Shown here: in pieces, positions 21,301-33,603 of the stretch | How the letters are laid out: every line of letters begins with the position of its first letter | Numbering within the stretch: position 1 is the stretch's first letter | Assembly (NCBI GenBank): GCA_015350385.1 | Contig: WNKI01000001.1 | Location: 12,211,329 to 12,275,328, forward strand | From: Aculops lycopersici | Lineage: Eukaryota > Arthropoda > Arachnida > Trombidiformes > Eriophyidae | Reading direction: 5' to 3' | Length of the DNA stretch: 64,000 nucleotides | Notes under the pieces: generated by a model | Told to the model about the DNA's origin: nothing | Seen by the model: only the letters and a program-made list of their open reading frames with translations | Databases searched by the model: none | Translations under genes and position numbers: made by a program

Positions 21301-23434
21301 GGCGGCGCTAACACAATAAGTCATCTTATATTAGGTTAGCTGGAGAAACCAAAACGAGGAGTGAGCCTCCTCCTCTGCTTCGCTCGCTCACAGGTAAAGA
21401 GAAATGAACCAAGTGTATCATTTCGCCGGCTCCCATTGAATCCAGTTGATTGGCAGCCAATAATAACGGCGATTATCTCGCGCATCGATGAGTTTGTCTC
21501 TGATCTCATCTGTTGGATTGCCGCCGGCAGACGTGAGCCGGCAAACCAGCAAACCAACAGCAGCAATAGAAAACCGACATCACGAACTGGCTACCTGTAA
21601 TTATATCACCGACTTTTGTCACCAGCATCTTCACTATTACAACTGCTCCTCTATCTATGGCAGCCACAAGTGGCCGTCAGACAGTTACAAGAAAAGGAGC
21701 CGCTTATTCGATTACCCGACTCGATGGAGTCAAATTTGTTAGTTTTGCAATTGGATTTGGCGGCAGATGAAAGAGACTCGCTGACTCGATTGTGTTGCTG
21801 TTAGTCGATTGATTGGCAATAGAGTGGCACAAATGGGCCGCTTTGCTACTCGCTCCGTCGCTCTTTTTGTATCGCTCCGTCGTCGTCGTCGTCCGCCGCG
21901 GCTGCCATCGGGATGAGCTCACCTATTGTATCAAATTACATTAGTGATCGTGAGATAGGAAGCTAGCCGATGGTAGAGTTTGTCGAGTGTCGATTTCATT
22001 TGCCGCCGCCGCCTCGACCGCTTGAAACTGGCCGCCGGCCGTCGATGTCATTGGCGTCCTTTTATTGACTCCGCGCGCGCGACGTCCGGCTCACCGCCAC
22101 TGGCCGCCCACTGGACACATCCGCCTGCCACTAAAGTTGCTTGTCCTCTAACTAAGTCTGAACTTGGAAACTAGGGACAAATTGCCGCTTAGATAACCCG
22201 AATTATAGTGGAACAGCTGGTTGGCTGGCCGACCGTCCGAAGGGCTCGCTTGTTTCTATTTAACGAGAGAAAGAGGCTTACCTGGCCAACTCTAGTGGGC
22301 GATGAATTACCACTCGCAAAGTGCCAACTCAATCAGATAGGCGCGCGATTGACCGGAAGTCGTAAGTTGCAGCGGCGGCATTGAGCAGCAAATGAGTGGC
22401 AAGAACAAGAGGAGCGCCAGGCAAACGGGAGCAACGGCGGCGAGTTTCTCTTGTTTCCGCTGTGCAGTGTTGTGTTGGCTGTTAATAAACGCGACGGCGA
22501 AGTGGCCAATCAACTCGCTCACTCGACCACTTGGCGCGCGTTAAACGTCGTTGCTGCCACTGGTCTTTTGGCTCTCGCTCATTTTTGTTATCGGACTGAG
22601 GGGAGCCAAGAGGTTAGAGTTTTAGTGGCGATGGGCCAGGTAAACCAGTGGCATCAGCAACAACTTGTTGCTGCTTAATTTGCTCGGGCCGCGAGTTCAG
22701 TTGATTGATGGGCTGCTAGCGCTGCCATAGGCGTCACCGCCGCCACCGCCGCCGCTACTGGTGTCAAGACAAAACGAAGCGCGCGAGTTTCTTTCTCTCG
22801 ATGGAGCAGCTCTGGTGGCTAGACTCCGCCAAATAATAGGACAGTAATTAAGCGGCCGGTTGAGTTGAGTGTATCACGACGATGAGCGACGTTAGAAAAG
22901 TGGCCAGATTATTGTGTCTTATCGGGCGTCAGAGATAAATTGCGGTTCAGCAGTCAATTGTTTTGCTGGGAAATTGATTCTCTTGCGGCCGGCGAGTGCA
23001 TCATGCAAAGAGCGCCGCTCGTCCCCAGCCTTAAGTGGGCCAATCAATTGGCTCGCTGCTATTCAGTTGCACGGTTAGCCGACGACTCGATAGGATAGCC
23101 GATTGGCTAGCCGTACACTTTGATATAAGTTCCATCGGCAATCAGCTAGTGGGAGCCAATTGATTTCGGATGGCAGTGGCGGCGGCAACGGTAGCCAGGT
23201 GAGAGGTAGTATCTTTCAATTGGTGTGCGCGATCGTTGACCAAACAATCGACTGGCCGAACCGATCGGATGGACTGAAGTGTTGTGGTGGCGTCTCTCAG
23301 GTGCACGCACTTAAAACATTAGCAAAACTACCGATCGGCTCACCTGGTCGTGCAGTAGTTTTTGCCCGATTGTTGTTGCGGTTTAACTGGCCATCAAAAA
23401 CTCTATTGGTGTTGGTAGATTGGAGTTAGCAACA

Positions 23435-23436
<2 letters not shown>

Positions 23437-23477
<41 letters not shown>

Positions 23478-23479
23478 AA
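23437..23479. repeat. (ACA)n trinucleotide repeat
   Basis: About fourteen ACA/CAA units in non-coding DNA. Confidence 0.95.
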
Positions 23480-24692
23480 CAATCACAACAAACAGACTGA
23501 TGGGTTCCCGCGAGTAGATCACTCTTTTGGTCTCGCTTTCTGGTGGAACCTGTAGTGTCGGCCTGCGGCTACTTCTGGTTGCCACTGGTGGTGTTAGCAG
23601 GTGAGTTGATAGAGACAGCGAAGCCAAACAACTAACTGCCAAGCTTTGCAAGAATAAAAAATACAGAAAGAGAGAGAAGAAGGAGGCTAATTATCGCGCA
23701 ACCACTTGTCGCCCTTTTGACTCGGCCGAGTTGGCCGCTCTTTTGGTCGCCTTGGTTAGCCAACAGCTTAGTTGTTGGTAGCCTTGTTGGTGTGAACACC
23801 TCAAGTTATCAGCCAAAATTCTTTAGTTTAGCTTATTAGAAGAAGGAGGAGCAAGAGTGTACAAGAGTGACTCGCGGGCCGCCTGCTGTGAGTCAAGTTT
23901 AGTTTTGATTCAGGTGAGCAATAGGTACAATAGAGGACGCGCGCAATTATCTCGCCAGGGCGCCAAGTTTCCTTTGCTTGCTTAGCGCTGAAGTCTATGG
24001 GGGAGGCTTGTGGCTTTGCAAAAATTTAGTTAGCCAACAGGAACAGAGACGAGGAGGGAAAAGAATGCAAGCAGCAACTCGGCAGTGTTAACGTTACGTA
24101 AGCAAGTGAGCAATAAGCGTGTGAACCGTAAGTGCACCAGACACACTTGTTGATGCTGGTCAACCAAAGCTTGTGGTTTCTCTAACTTCGCTGCTGCTGC
24201 TAATTCTGTCAATTCTATTTAATTTCAATTCAATTGAGCTGCTGAATTTAGTCCGCTTAGTTGCCAGCAGTTTTGGTGGGAGCCAAGCGGAAGAGTGCGG
24301 AGAAGTGCGCAAATTGGCGCACTATTCGCTGGATGGAAAAGAGCAGTCAGCGCTAATCTAAAGATGAGAAAACGGAGAGGAGAGAAGCGAAACTAATGAA
24401 CTCAGCGCCAAAAGCGCAACGGCCACCAGTTGCGACAATTACGTGCGAGAGTTCATTTAATCATCACGCAGCCAGTCGACTCTTTGCTGCTAACCAGCGA
24501 TTTGCTCGCTTGCTGAGTCGCCAGTTGCTTGTATAGAATTAATAGGATTCTCGCATTCATTCACAAACTTTTCCTCGCTTTTTTGCTCCGCTTCCTCGAC
24601 GTTCGTTTTGGTTCTAGAGTAATTCGTGAATGAAAACGAAGAGTCAAATTGGGAAATTTGATTAGATAATTAGACAGTCAGGTGGGCGAGAA

Positions 24693-24712
24693 AGCGAGCG
24701 AGCGAGCGAGCG
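24693..24712. repeat. (GCGA)n tetranucleotide repeat
   Basis: Five GCGA units in the gene-free region. Confidence 0.9.
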
Positions 24713-25907
24713 AATGGTGCAGTTAGCTGCGCGATTTGCGCTGCGATTAGATTAGAAATGGTATTGTCCTCGTCGTCGTGCTTGTCGTGCTCGTTGGCAG
24801 CTACCTGTTGCCAAAAACTGCCGGACTTCCAGCTAAACTCGCTGCCAGGTTAGCGGTAATTTATTGCCCGTTAACGAGCCGTCGACAGACCAACAAGGGC
24901 AGCGGCAGAAGTCGAGCCAACAGTTGGCCGCGACGGTGGCACTGGAGCGAGCACATCGCGCCCATCCGCTCACCTGGTTGGTGGCGCTCGAGAGGGAGGA
25001 GGAACTTGGAGCGAGTCGGAGAGTTATGCAAATTGGCCGCCTAATGGAGTGAGGGGAAACGAGGCTACTAAAGTCGGTTTCTGGCCGCCCGACTGCTCAA
25101 CGTCGAACAAACAGCGCCAGCGGCCAACAAGGAGCTGAGACGTTTGACTTTTCAATTGGCGTCAATATGAAGTCCGCCAACTTAAAGTCGCTGGCTCGTC
25201 ACGTAACTCGAGCCAAGGAACTGTCCGTTCTTGTTACTCGCTGCGTCACCATTCCATTTTGGCCAGCCACCTTGTGAGCGACGACACGCAGGCCAGCGCC
25301 AGTCGCCTGTGTCACCGTTTACCTGCGAGTCGGTTTGCCTACTTCGTCTCTCTGGCTCCCGGACGAGAGTTAAACTGTGGAAAAAAGGGAAGAAGTTGCT
25401 CATTTTTTAAAGACTAAAATTGTGAGTTGTGATTTGAATTCATTTTAGCTGCCTGCGCTTCTCCGGTTTCAACTCATGAAATTGAAGAGCAAGTCACAAC
25501 AAACAAGCGATTGATTTGGCCAATTGATGGAAATTATCGTGTCAATTTGAAGAGCAAATTGGTCACTTGAATGGTCAACTCGCGGCTGCAGTTGCTTCTG
25601 GTGAGAAGGAGAATTGGAGGGAGAAGACGAGGTTGAGTTTGAGGACGAACAGCTTACCTGTCGATCAAGTCGCTAGCTGGCCGAGCCAAAAAGGATCACG
25701 ACTGCCACTCGCCGCCGAGAGGACGATCCAAGGAGTTGCCTTGACTATTTCGTGGAAGGTAGTGGTAGTAGTGGCGACGAGCACCGCCATTAATTCGACC
25801 TAAGAACTCAACTCGCTCCTCCGCTCGAGTGGATTCCGATTCCTCCGAACGGGAGAGGTGAGCAGTGAGCCAAGACTATGAGCTGTCGCAGTGAGTCCAT
25901 TTACATA

Positions 25908-25962
25908 ATCGTAATCGTAATCGCAATCATAATAATAATAATAATCATAATCACAATCGCGA
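25908..25962. repeat. AATCGT/AATAAT imperfect microsatellite
   Basis: Interrupted units of AATCGT, AATCGC and AAT over about 55 bases. Confidence 0.8.
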
Positions 25963-28900
25963 GTTCCTCTGGCTCCCGTTCTGTACATTCACATTGACCA
26001 GCGATACCATTGGACTTGAAATGTCCGTGTCTCTGCCACTACTAATGCTACTGCTGCTGCTGCTGCAGGTGAGTCAGTGTCAGCGTGGCGAAGAGTAAAG
26101 AGAGACGCAATAGGCAAGTGGGTTAGTTATTAGTTTTGCATCGCGCGCGTTGCGTCACTCAATGTCAACTTGAGGATTGGTGTCTCTCTCTATTTGTAAG
26201 ACAAACTGCTGGCTATAGATGTTCCAGTTGGCGGCTCGAGTTCATTGCTGCGTTAAATTACAAGTAGTCACAAATAAACTAGCAACTGGCGCTGCTCACT
26301 CTAGCGCAAGTGGTCGTCTGGTCATGAGCAGCGGCGGTGGATTTGGTAGCAAAGTGAACAACTAATACAGATATAATTGTGTTCTATTCTCGGCCGCCGG
26401 CGAGCTCAACGGGCAAAAAGCAGCAGAGGCAGTCCCATTCGTTGGCCTGACGTAATCATATTTGCCTTGTCCCGTTGCGATGCGATTGGTTCTCTCGTTG
26501 ATTATTATGCCAGCAGCGCCGCCGATTCCCGTTGAGCGCGCGACCGGAAGTTTGCGCGAACGCCACTTGGCCGCCCGTCGAGTTTGAGTCTGGTTCAGCT
26601 CAGAGTCGTCGTCGGGTCTCCAAGCTTGAGTCTGGATTTGGATTTGGCGAGTGGTGGAAATTTACACAAGATTTCGAGTGTAATAGTCACTAATACACTC
26701 GAACTGCAACTAGCTTGTGAACCTTTACACCCCACCAGCTCCCATAGGAAACAACTCGCTCGGCTCCTAGCCCAAATCTCGGCAATGCCAACGCCACTAA
26801 AGCGCAAAAGGTGAGCTAGCCGCAGCAATGACATCCGCCGCAAAGAGAGTGACGACAGCGCTCCGCGTGTCGCAACAACAAAAGCGCGCGCCGGAAGTGA
26901 ATTTAAAACTCCAACTTTCGGCGGAGTGGAAAAGTAGAAGAGTGGCAAAGAAAAAGGAAAGGGAGGAGAGAAGCGAGGAGAGAGTTTGGCGCCCGCTAAA
27001 TGGAGTTGCAACAACAGCGAAGTGGTTGCTGCCACTAGCCAACGGAACGCCGCCACCAACACTAACCTAGCGAGCGGGTCGAGTGGCGACAAATGGAAAC
27101 ATGGCGAGTCGAGTGGCGACATTAGGGCGCAATTACGGCGCTCGCTTTGGTTGTCGTGGTCATGATCGTTGTTGTCGCAGTTGCAGTTGCAGTCGTTAGA
27201 GTTTTGGTTTCAGTTAGGGGGGGAAACTCTCGCTGCTCGTCCCTATCTAGCTCCAGATTTTCCTATTTGTAACTGTGTCTCCATGCCTGCCGTCAAATCC
27301 AAAGCTGCCCGCGAAATTTAACAGAAACGGAAGCGGCCCGAGCGAATGATACCAACGGCGAGACTATCAAATGCGAGAGTGCAACTGGAGCAAATTGAAT
27401 TCCATTCAACTGGCAGTCACTTTCACTTAAGAGCCAAAGTTGGTTCTCGCTCTCTCTCTCTCTCTCTCGCTCGTTCATGGCGAATAAATGGAGCCACTTT
27501 GCGTGGTTCCACCCAGCGACTTGAGTGGCCATGCGACTCTCCGATCCCGAACCCGAATCCGAACACCAGTTCCAGTTTCGGTCGCTCCCTCTCACCCGGC
27601 TGCCTTTGCAACGCGGCCACTTCCGGCGCTGAACTCCGCCGTTAGTGATGGACTTGAGCTCGACACGGCGAGTCGGGTCTGGCCGCATGACGTAATAGCT
27701 GTTATCGTGGTCCTCGAAGGCGGAGTATTTTTGGCCCGCAAATCGATAGGCGCCCTCAAGTCAGCCGACATTCAATTAGCTAACCGAGTGGCGTGCGCAT
27801 GCTATCCCACCGGCCACTTGCCTCCCAGCGTCCGATTAAAAACCATCCGCCGCTTCAATTTGGACAGCGACGACGATGACTATCACTGTAACTCCATCGC
27901 CACTGCCACTGCCTCTAACTATGAATAAAAGTGGCACACAATAGCACGCCGAGCAGCGGCCAGTGCGCCAGCATATAGGCCACTTCCGGCGAGAGATGAT
28001 CGCAGAACGATTGAGTTTGGTTACGTAACATGAAATTGCATTAGCAACACTGAGCCCACGAAACTGGCCAGTGGAACTTGAAGGGCAAAAGCGAGGCAAA
28101 CGGACGCTTTTATAGCTTAAACGCGCGACTCCGAGGCAACCAAAGTCGGCGAGCTAAACTCACTGACGCCAATCGAGGCGATCGAGTTGAGTTTAGTCCA
28201 GGCCGAGCTCGCCACTTCCTGTCTCCTCTTCGTCTGCTGCCGTCCCTCTGCGAGCCGCAGCACTAGCCAGCAAATTTCTCGCAGCCCTAACGTAATGGGC
28301 GATTTCCAATTTTGTGCGCCCAAGTTGCTGGCCTGTTGTGGTCGCACGATTGCTCACTTGATATCGCTGGCCGAACGGAAGCTGAGCGCGAATTTGCGAT
28401 TGGACTAGGTGATCCAGTTAAAGTTCACTTGCTACTCTAGTGCCAGCAGCAGCAGCAACAATAACTGCGACTAGCAAATCAACTCGTCGGTCACGATCGG
28501 CGAGTTTATTCGGCGACCATGAGGCTCAATGGCGTCAGCATAGTCACAGTTGCGCTTGCTCTTGTTGTTGTTGTTGTTGCGGTTGATTCAATGGGCCACT
28601 TCCACTGGCTTCCACTGGCGACGACAATCAATAATGGCGACTCAATCGCGTTAGTTACGCACTCCAAGTCGGCGCCTCTGGTCGCGGGCCGAGTTGCGTT
28701 GCGTAACACGACTTGCATGTTGCGTAAGCGATGGTCGAGCAAGTGGAAATCAAGTGGCCACTCTGGTCGGCTTTAGTCTAGTTCGCTCTGATTTGACCAA
28801 AAGCGCAACCAACAGCGAAGTGGCCATCAATTGCGCTGGCCACTTGAGCCGCATGATTGATGATATTTAAGGCAAACGAGCGGCCAACTAGATCATTACA

Positions 28901-29338
28901 CTTGTCGTCGCTCACTTCGCCACACTTTGTGCGCAGCGAGCAGCCAACTGGCCGCTCGCTTTATCCTATTCCCTCTGTTGACTTTCCTTATAGAGGCGCC
29001 CGGAAGTCGGCGGGCTGGGTCTCGTTCGCTTGGGTTTGGGTGAGTTTATTGCGAGGGCCAAGTTGGCCGGCGGGCGAGAGGAAAGCTGCAACGAATGCGC
29101 AAGAGATCAGGTGACTGGCGGCGAGTTTCAAAGGACAGAGCACGCCCATTGGAGCGGAGGAGGGGGCGCGACAAGTAAACTGTATCACTCGCTAAAGCGG
29201 CAGAGGAAGCGCAAAAAGTACCGCCACCACAACTCGTCGCAAGTTTGATGTTTCAATCGTGAAAAAGAGCAAACAAACTAATTATAGTGTTTGCGTTGCG
29301 CGCTCGCCTCTGCTAGTGAATAAAATGAAACAGGATAA

Positions 29339-29383
29339 ATGGTGATGGTGATGGTGATGGTGATGGTGATGGTGATGGTGATG
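29339..29383. repeat. (ATGGTG)n hexanucleotide repeat
   Basis: Seven ATGGTG units. They create a spurious Met-Val open frame on the plus strand. Confidence 0.95.
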
Positions 29384-30469
29384 ATGATCATGATGACGAC
29401 GCTAGCGCGTTTGAGGGGCAACAGTGATTTACATAGTCAAAAAACCACTGTGCCAACTCAGAGAAGACAGACGAGCCCCTTTTGCTTCCTCTGTGCTCGA
29501 GCACATGAAACCGCAAGTCGATTGTGTGCATTTTGCGGCCAGACTCCGAGTCGTTTTTCACTCGGCCGAAAACTTGGTTTGCCTTTCGAATGGTCAGCTC
29601 AAACCAAAGTGTCCCTTTGCCTCGCCGCCTCCATTATGTAAGCCTCTCCTCCTCCTCTTGTCTCTACACCGACTTCAAGTTTAAAGTTTAGAGAGACGAG
29701 GACTTTTTTGCTTCATTTGCAAGCGGTCGACGCACAACTCTAAAATGTGACTGCCATTGTTTACCTTTTGGCGTCACCAATTGTTTGCCCGTCGAGTGTC
29801 ACTTTCCTCGCAGTCTATCGGTGCTTTAGTTGTTCTATCGCCACTGCTACTGCTGGACAGAGAAGCGCAACACTCGTTCGGACAGGTTGCGGTGGTACCG
29901 TGCTCGATTAATCACAGAAACGATGCAGATGAGTCGGTCCCGTGGCTCAACTCTGACTCGATCCGCCAGATTCAGTCTGTGAGTGGCCACAACTGCTCGT
30001 CGTGTGTGTCCATCTCTCGCTAGTGTGACACTGCAAATCCACTCGCGGGAGAATCTCTCTCGAAATTCCTACTGAGATTCCGAGCAAAAGGTAGAGTTAG
30101 AGGCAATGGCGACAATGTTGGACCTGGAACATGCGGCTTAAACGAAGACAAACTCACTCAAATCGGTGGCTCGAGAAGAAAGAGAGGGAAGTATAAAAAA
30201 GCAACTCGAATTGTCGGCTCACAAGTCGAGGGCGAAGAAATCCAATTTATTCCAAGTGGCAAACAGTGAGCACTTTGAGGAAATTGGAGTTAGTGGGAAT
30301 TTTTGTCTCGATTATGAATCCAGATTTCATTTCCCACCTCGAACATTCATTTTTGGCCCACTTGATACAATTGAGTTTTGATTCGATTTGATTTGAAATG
30401 ATTCCCAGTTGAGTTGGTGGCGGTGGTGGTGGCACTCGCAGCGACGACAACCGACATAAAGTAGCTTCT

Positions 30470-30473
30470 TTGT

Positions 30474-30500
<27 letters not shown>
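30470..30500. repeat. (GTT)n trinucleotide repeat
   Basis: About nine GTT units, non-coding. Confidence 0.9.
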
Positions 30501-30505
<5 letters not shown>

Positions 30506-32789
30506 CTCCTCTTGTCAAAGTCCGAGCCCACAACTCAACTCGAATCAACCGAACCTCGCGCCTCCGGTTTCCTCGCTTCCCGCGGCAACATTAGCGGCCA
30601 ATCGGAGGACAAATGTAAGCCAGCGACTCCATTAGGCGGCTCAAGTTGCCACAATGAGACTCGATTGCAACGTCATCTCGATCTCGCTGGTTTAGTCGCG
30701 GTGGTGGTCGTCGGTGGCCAATATGGAAATCAGCTCGCCACTGAATTGAACGCCACACACTCACCATTTGGATCAGACTACAAGGCGACTCCGGCTTAGT
30801 GAGTCGCAACACAGAACACAAACTCGAGATTAAATTATCGCGCGCGTTGCCCATAATTGAGTCGGCCGCTCGGTGGTTGTGGCCGCTCTCGCCTATAGAC
30901 AGAGAGCCCTCGCTGTTGCATTGAAGGGGATTAACTCTGGCCCAAGAGCAAGATCAGACCACTCCACTGGCGGCCACCTGAAGTCGCTGCTCTTTTCGAA
31001 TGCTCAAATGCAATTCCCAATTGCATTTGAAGCAGGCGAAAGGCAACTGTTTGCGCGGGCAGCCGACGGACTCAATTGGCGGCGGCGGCGGCGCAGCAAG
31101 AAATGGAGCCGCTCTCTTGAGGAGTCAAAAGTGAGCGACAACTTGGCTGTCGAGCGCGCGACTTTTCGTTGCTGCACTTGAGGGCCGGAGCAAAAAGTTG
31201 GCGAAAAATGATTGACAATTGGACACAACAATAAAAGTATCATTACCATTCAAAGTGGAACTCACTCGCAACTCGAGAGTTGAGTTGCTCGTTTCTGGTT
31301 GTCCTTTTTGGTGGTGCCTTGCGAGCGAAAAGGAAAAGCGATCCACAAGTTGCCAATAGAAAATATAGCCCAACGCCAACGAGTACCACAACGACCACTA
31401 CGACGACGGAGCTCGTCACTCGCGCCGACGGTCAATTGATACTCTCGAGTCTAAACTCGGACACTCGGCCGAGTTTAAGCCCAATTTTGGCCATTCGATC
31501 GGGCGGCCAAATTGAGCGCAATTTGCCCACTAAACTGCAACAAACGAGCGACAGGCGCGAGCAGTCCACTTTTTGCCGGCCAGTTTGTTGGTTTTCGCTT
31601 GGCTCCACTTCTATTCGGCTGCTCATTGGAAAAAGTGGACAGTCGACAAGCGACAATTTGCGCCGCCAAGTCCAGGATCTAAAAGATGAGAACTCGCTCA
31701 ACGTCCGCCCACTTGACGCGACTCCTTCCACCTGAGCGCCTCTTTGCCTTGCTCCAATGGAGTAGAAAAAGCTACCATGAAGCAGCAATCGGCGAGCAAA
31801 GAACACAGAACGCAGAACACAGATCCGCGAATACAAAAGGCGAGCGCGTGAGAGTCGCGCTCGTTGCGTCACCGCAGCGCCGAAATCCAATTATTCCCAC
31901 TGATGCGGCTACCTGTTGACGTTACCATTGTATTCTTTTCCCCTTACTTCTATTATTGCAAAGCGATGAGCTGGGACAAAAGCAAGGCTAATTCGAAAAA
32001 TACGCGTCGCCGGACCGTCGAGCGAGTGGCTTGCAATCCGCTCGCTCCGGACTCTCAGGTGGCATTTTAATTTCTAATTTGCTCATGAGAGATGCGTTTG
32101 GTTTGGTGGCAGCATTAGTGTAGGCTGCAAAAATGACAAGCGCGGCGAGGGAATGCCAGCGCTAATGTTGAGGTTGTGGTTGCGGTTTCTCGCAAAGCGT
32201 TCGCATGTCGCCGTCGCTGTTGTTGTTGTTGTCTTTCTGGCTGAGAAACGGAGAGAAAAACACTCACCTGTTGCTATTCCAAATGGTCGCTCCCTCATTT
32301 CGCGCTTCCGACACGAAGACGACGAACGGAAGCCGCAATTTAAAATTATTAAAATCACATCTCATACTCTCGGCCCCGATGGCATCCGCGACTTTTGATA
32401 GCCACCAACCACTGACCAGGCGAGCAAATGATCCACAAACAAAGTGAACATCGTCCATGTCCTCGTTTTCTGTGGGAACGTCAGCCGGCCAACAAATGAG
32501 CAATCAAAGGGCAAACAATGCCAGTAATTGACACGCCGTCCTCAAGATTTGAGCCAGCGAAGCAGCGAGTCCGCCAGTCAGTCTGCTTGCTGCTGTTGCT
32601 GTTGCTCCTTCGCTTACCTGTAGTTCTCGTGCGGCTAGCTTCTCCCTTTGCGGCACCCACTTGGCGGGATTAGCGACAGCGGCGGCCGGCTTCTTTGACC
32701 ACGGCTCCTCTCCGACTCCCATCCCGAGTGTGCGCCCGAATGGGCGTGCCTCTGATCCCGCCGCCGCAGCTCCCCCGAGAGTCCAGTGC

Positions 32790-32799
32790 GGGGGGGGGG
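32790..32799 (+). repeat. G10 homopolymer
   Basis: Ten consecutive G residues 0.8 kb upstream of the BarH-like start codon. It is a likely site of assembly or length error and a possible G-rich structure. Confidence 0.8.
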
Positions 32800-33603
32800 T
32801 CGCAGTGGAGGAGACGATTCGATGGCAGTAGCCGCTATTAGCGCTAATAGAGCCGACGAGACAGAGCGATAGAATGAGGGGAGAGGAGAAGCGAGCCGAT
32901 CGATAGGAGAGGGAAAAGAGCAAAAGTTGGGGGCAAGTCAATTGGTTTGCTGTTGTTGCTGGTTGTTACCATTACCATCAGCACCACTGGCACCGCCGCT
33001 TCAGTTTATGTGCAAATTATAGATAAAGTCCCAGCCTCTGGAGTGACGCATGCGCAGCGCAACACTACAACAGCAACCCGATGGAAGCCAACAAACTGAA
33101 CAAACGACGAGCGCAAACTCCACTAAACTAGCTGTAATAGTGAGCAACAACAACAACAACAACAACAACCATCGACTAGAGAGACAGCAGCAACTTAAAC
33201 GAACTGGAACCGAGCACTTGAACCCAAAGCGGCGGCCAACAAATCGAGTTTTCTGTTTTAGTTGATTAGTTTAAGAAGTTTAGTCGCCGCATTCAAGCGG
33301 ACGACACTATTTGGAGCACATTAACTGCTATCCTTTCCAGTCAAGCTTCGTTCGAAAGATGCTCACTTGTGAATCGCAGCTACAGCAACAACATTAATAA
33401 CGCAAACAGCAACATAGTATAAACTTAGAGTTCAATCACCAAGCGCGAAAAAGGGTAGCGAGAAAAGTGGAAACTTGATATAGAGTGAGCAGTCAAATTT
33501 GAACGAGCCAAAACAAACCAGAACCAGAAAAGATAAACAAGAACAGGAAGTTGACGCAAGGAATTGAAAAGAATCAAAAGAAACCAAACCCACAAGACAC
33601 TCG

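Larger units (their letters stand above)
12510..33603. promoter_or_regulatory. 21-kb region without supported genes, between MED12 and the BarH-like gene
   Basis: Open frames here are short, overlap on both strands and lack family features, so I call no gene. The sequence is GC-balanced and repetitive at word level. CCACTTG/CAAGTGG occurs at least 25 times (about 2.6 expected by chance) and CCGGAAGT/ACTTCCGG nine times (about 0.6 expected). There are also many simple repeats. MED12 and the BarH-like gene diverge from its two ends. Large non-coding territories beside developmental homeobox genes are usually enhancer domains, and that is my inference here. It may also hide small exons or non-coding RNAs that I cannot recognise. 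Confidence 0.45.

Noticed and set aside
26595..27122. 175-codon open frame on the minus strand in the gene-free region
   Set aside because: Leu/Ser-rich with no domain, overlapped by open frames on both strands, and in a region where stop codons are rare by composition.
28519..28776. 85-residue frame beginning with a signal-peptide-like sequence
   Set aside because: The hydrophobic part comes from a GTT repeat, and the rest has no family features or consensus splice donor at its end.
31280..31890. Overlapping frames of about 150 codons on both strands
   Set aside because: Antisense pairs of equal length with no recognisable motif; typical of GC-balanced non-coding DNA rich in ACTCG-type words.
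14117..32620. CAGGTA/TACCTG (Zelda-like) and CAGGTG (E-box) words through the gene-free region
   Set aside because: I found about 13 CAGGTA words against about 10 expected for a 6-mer, and only three CAGGTAG heptamers against 2.6 expected, so there is no enrichment.
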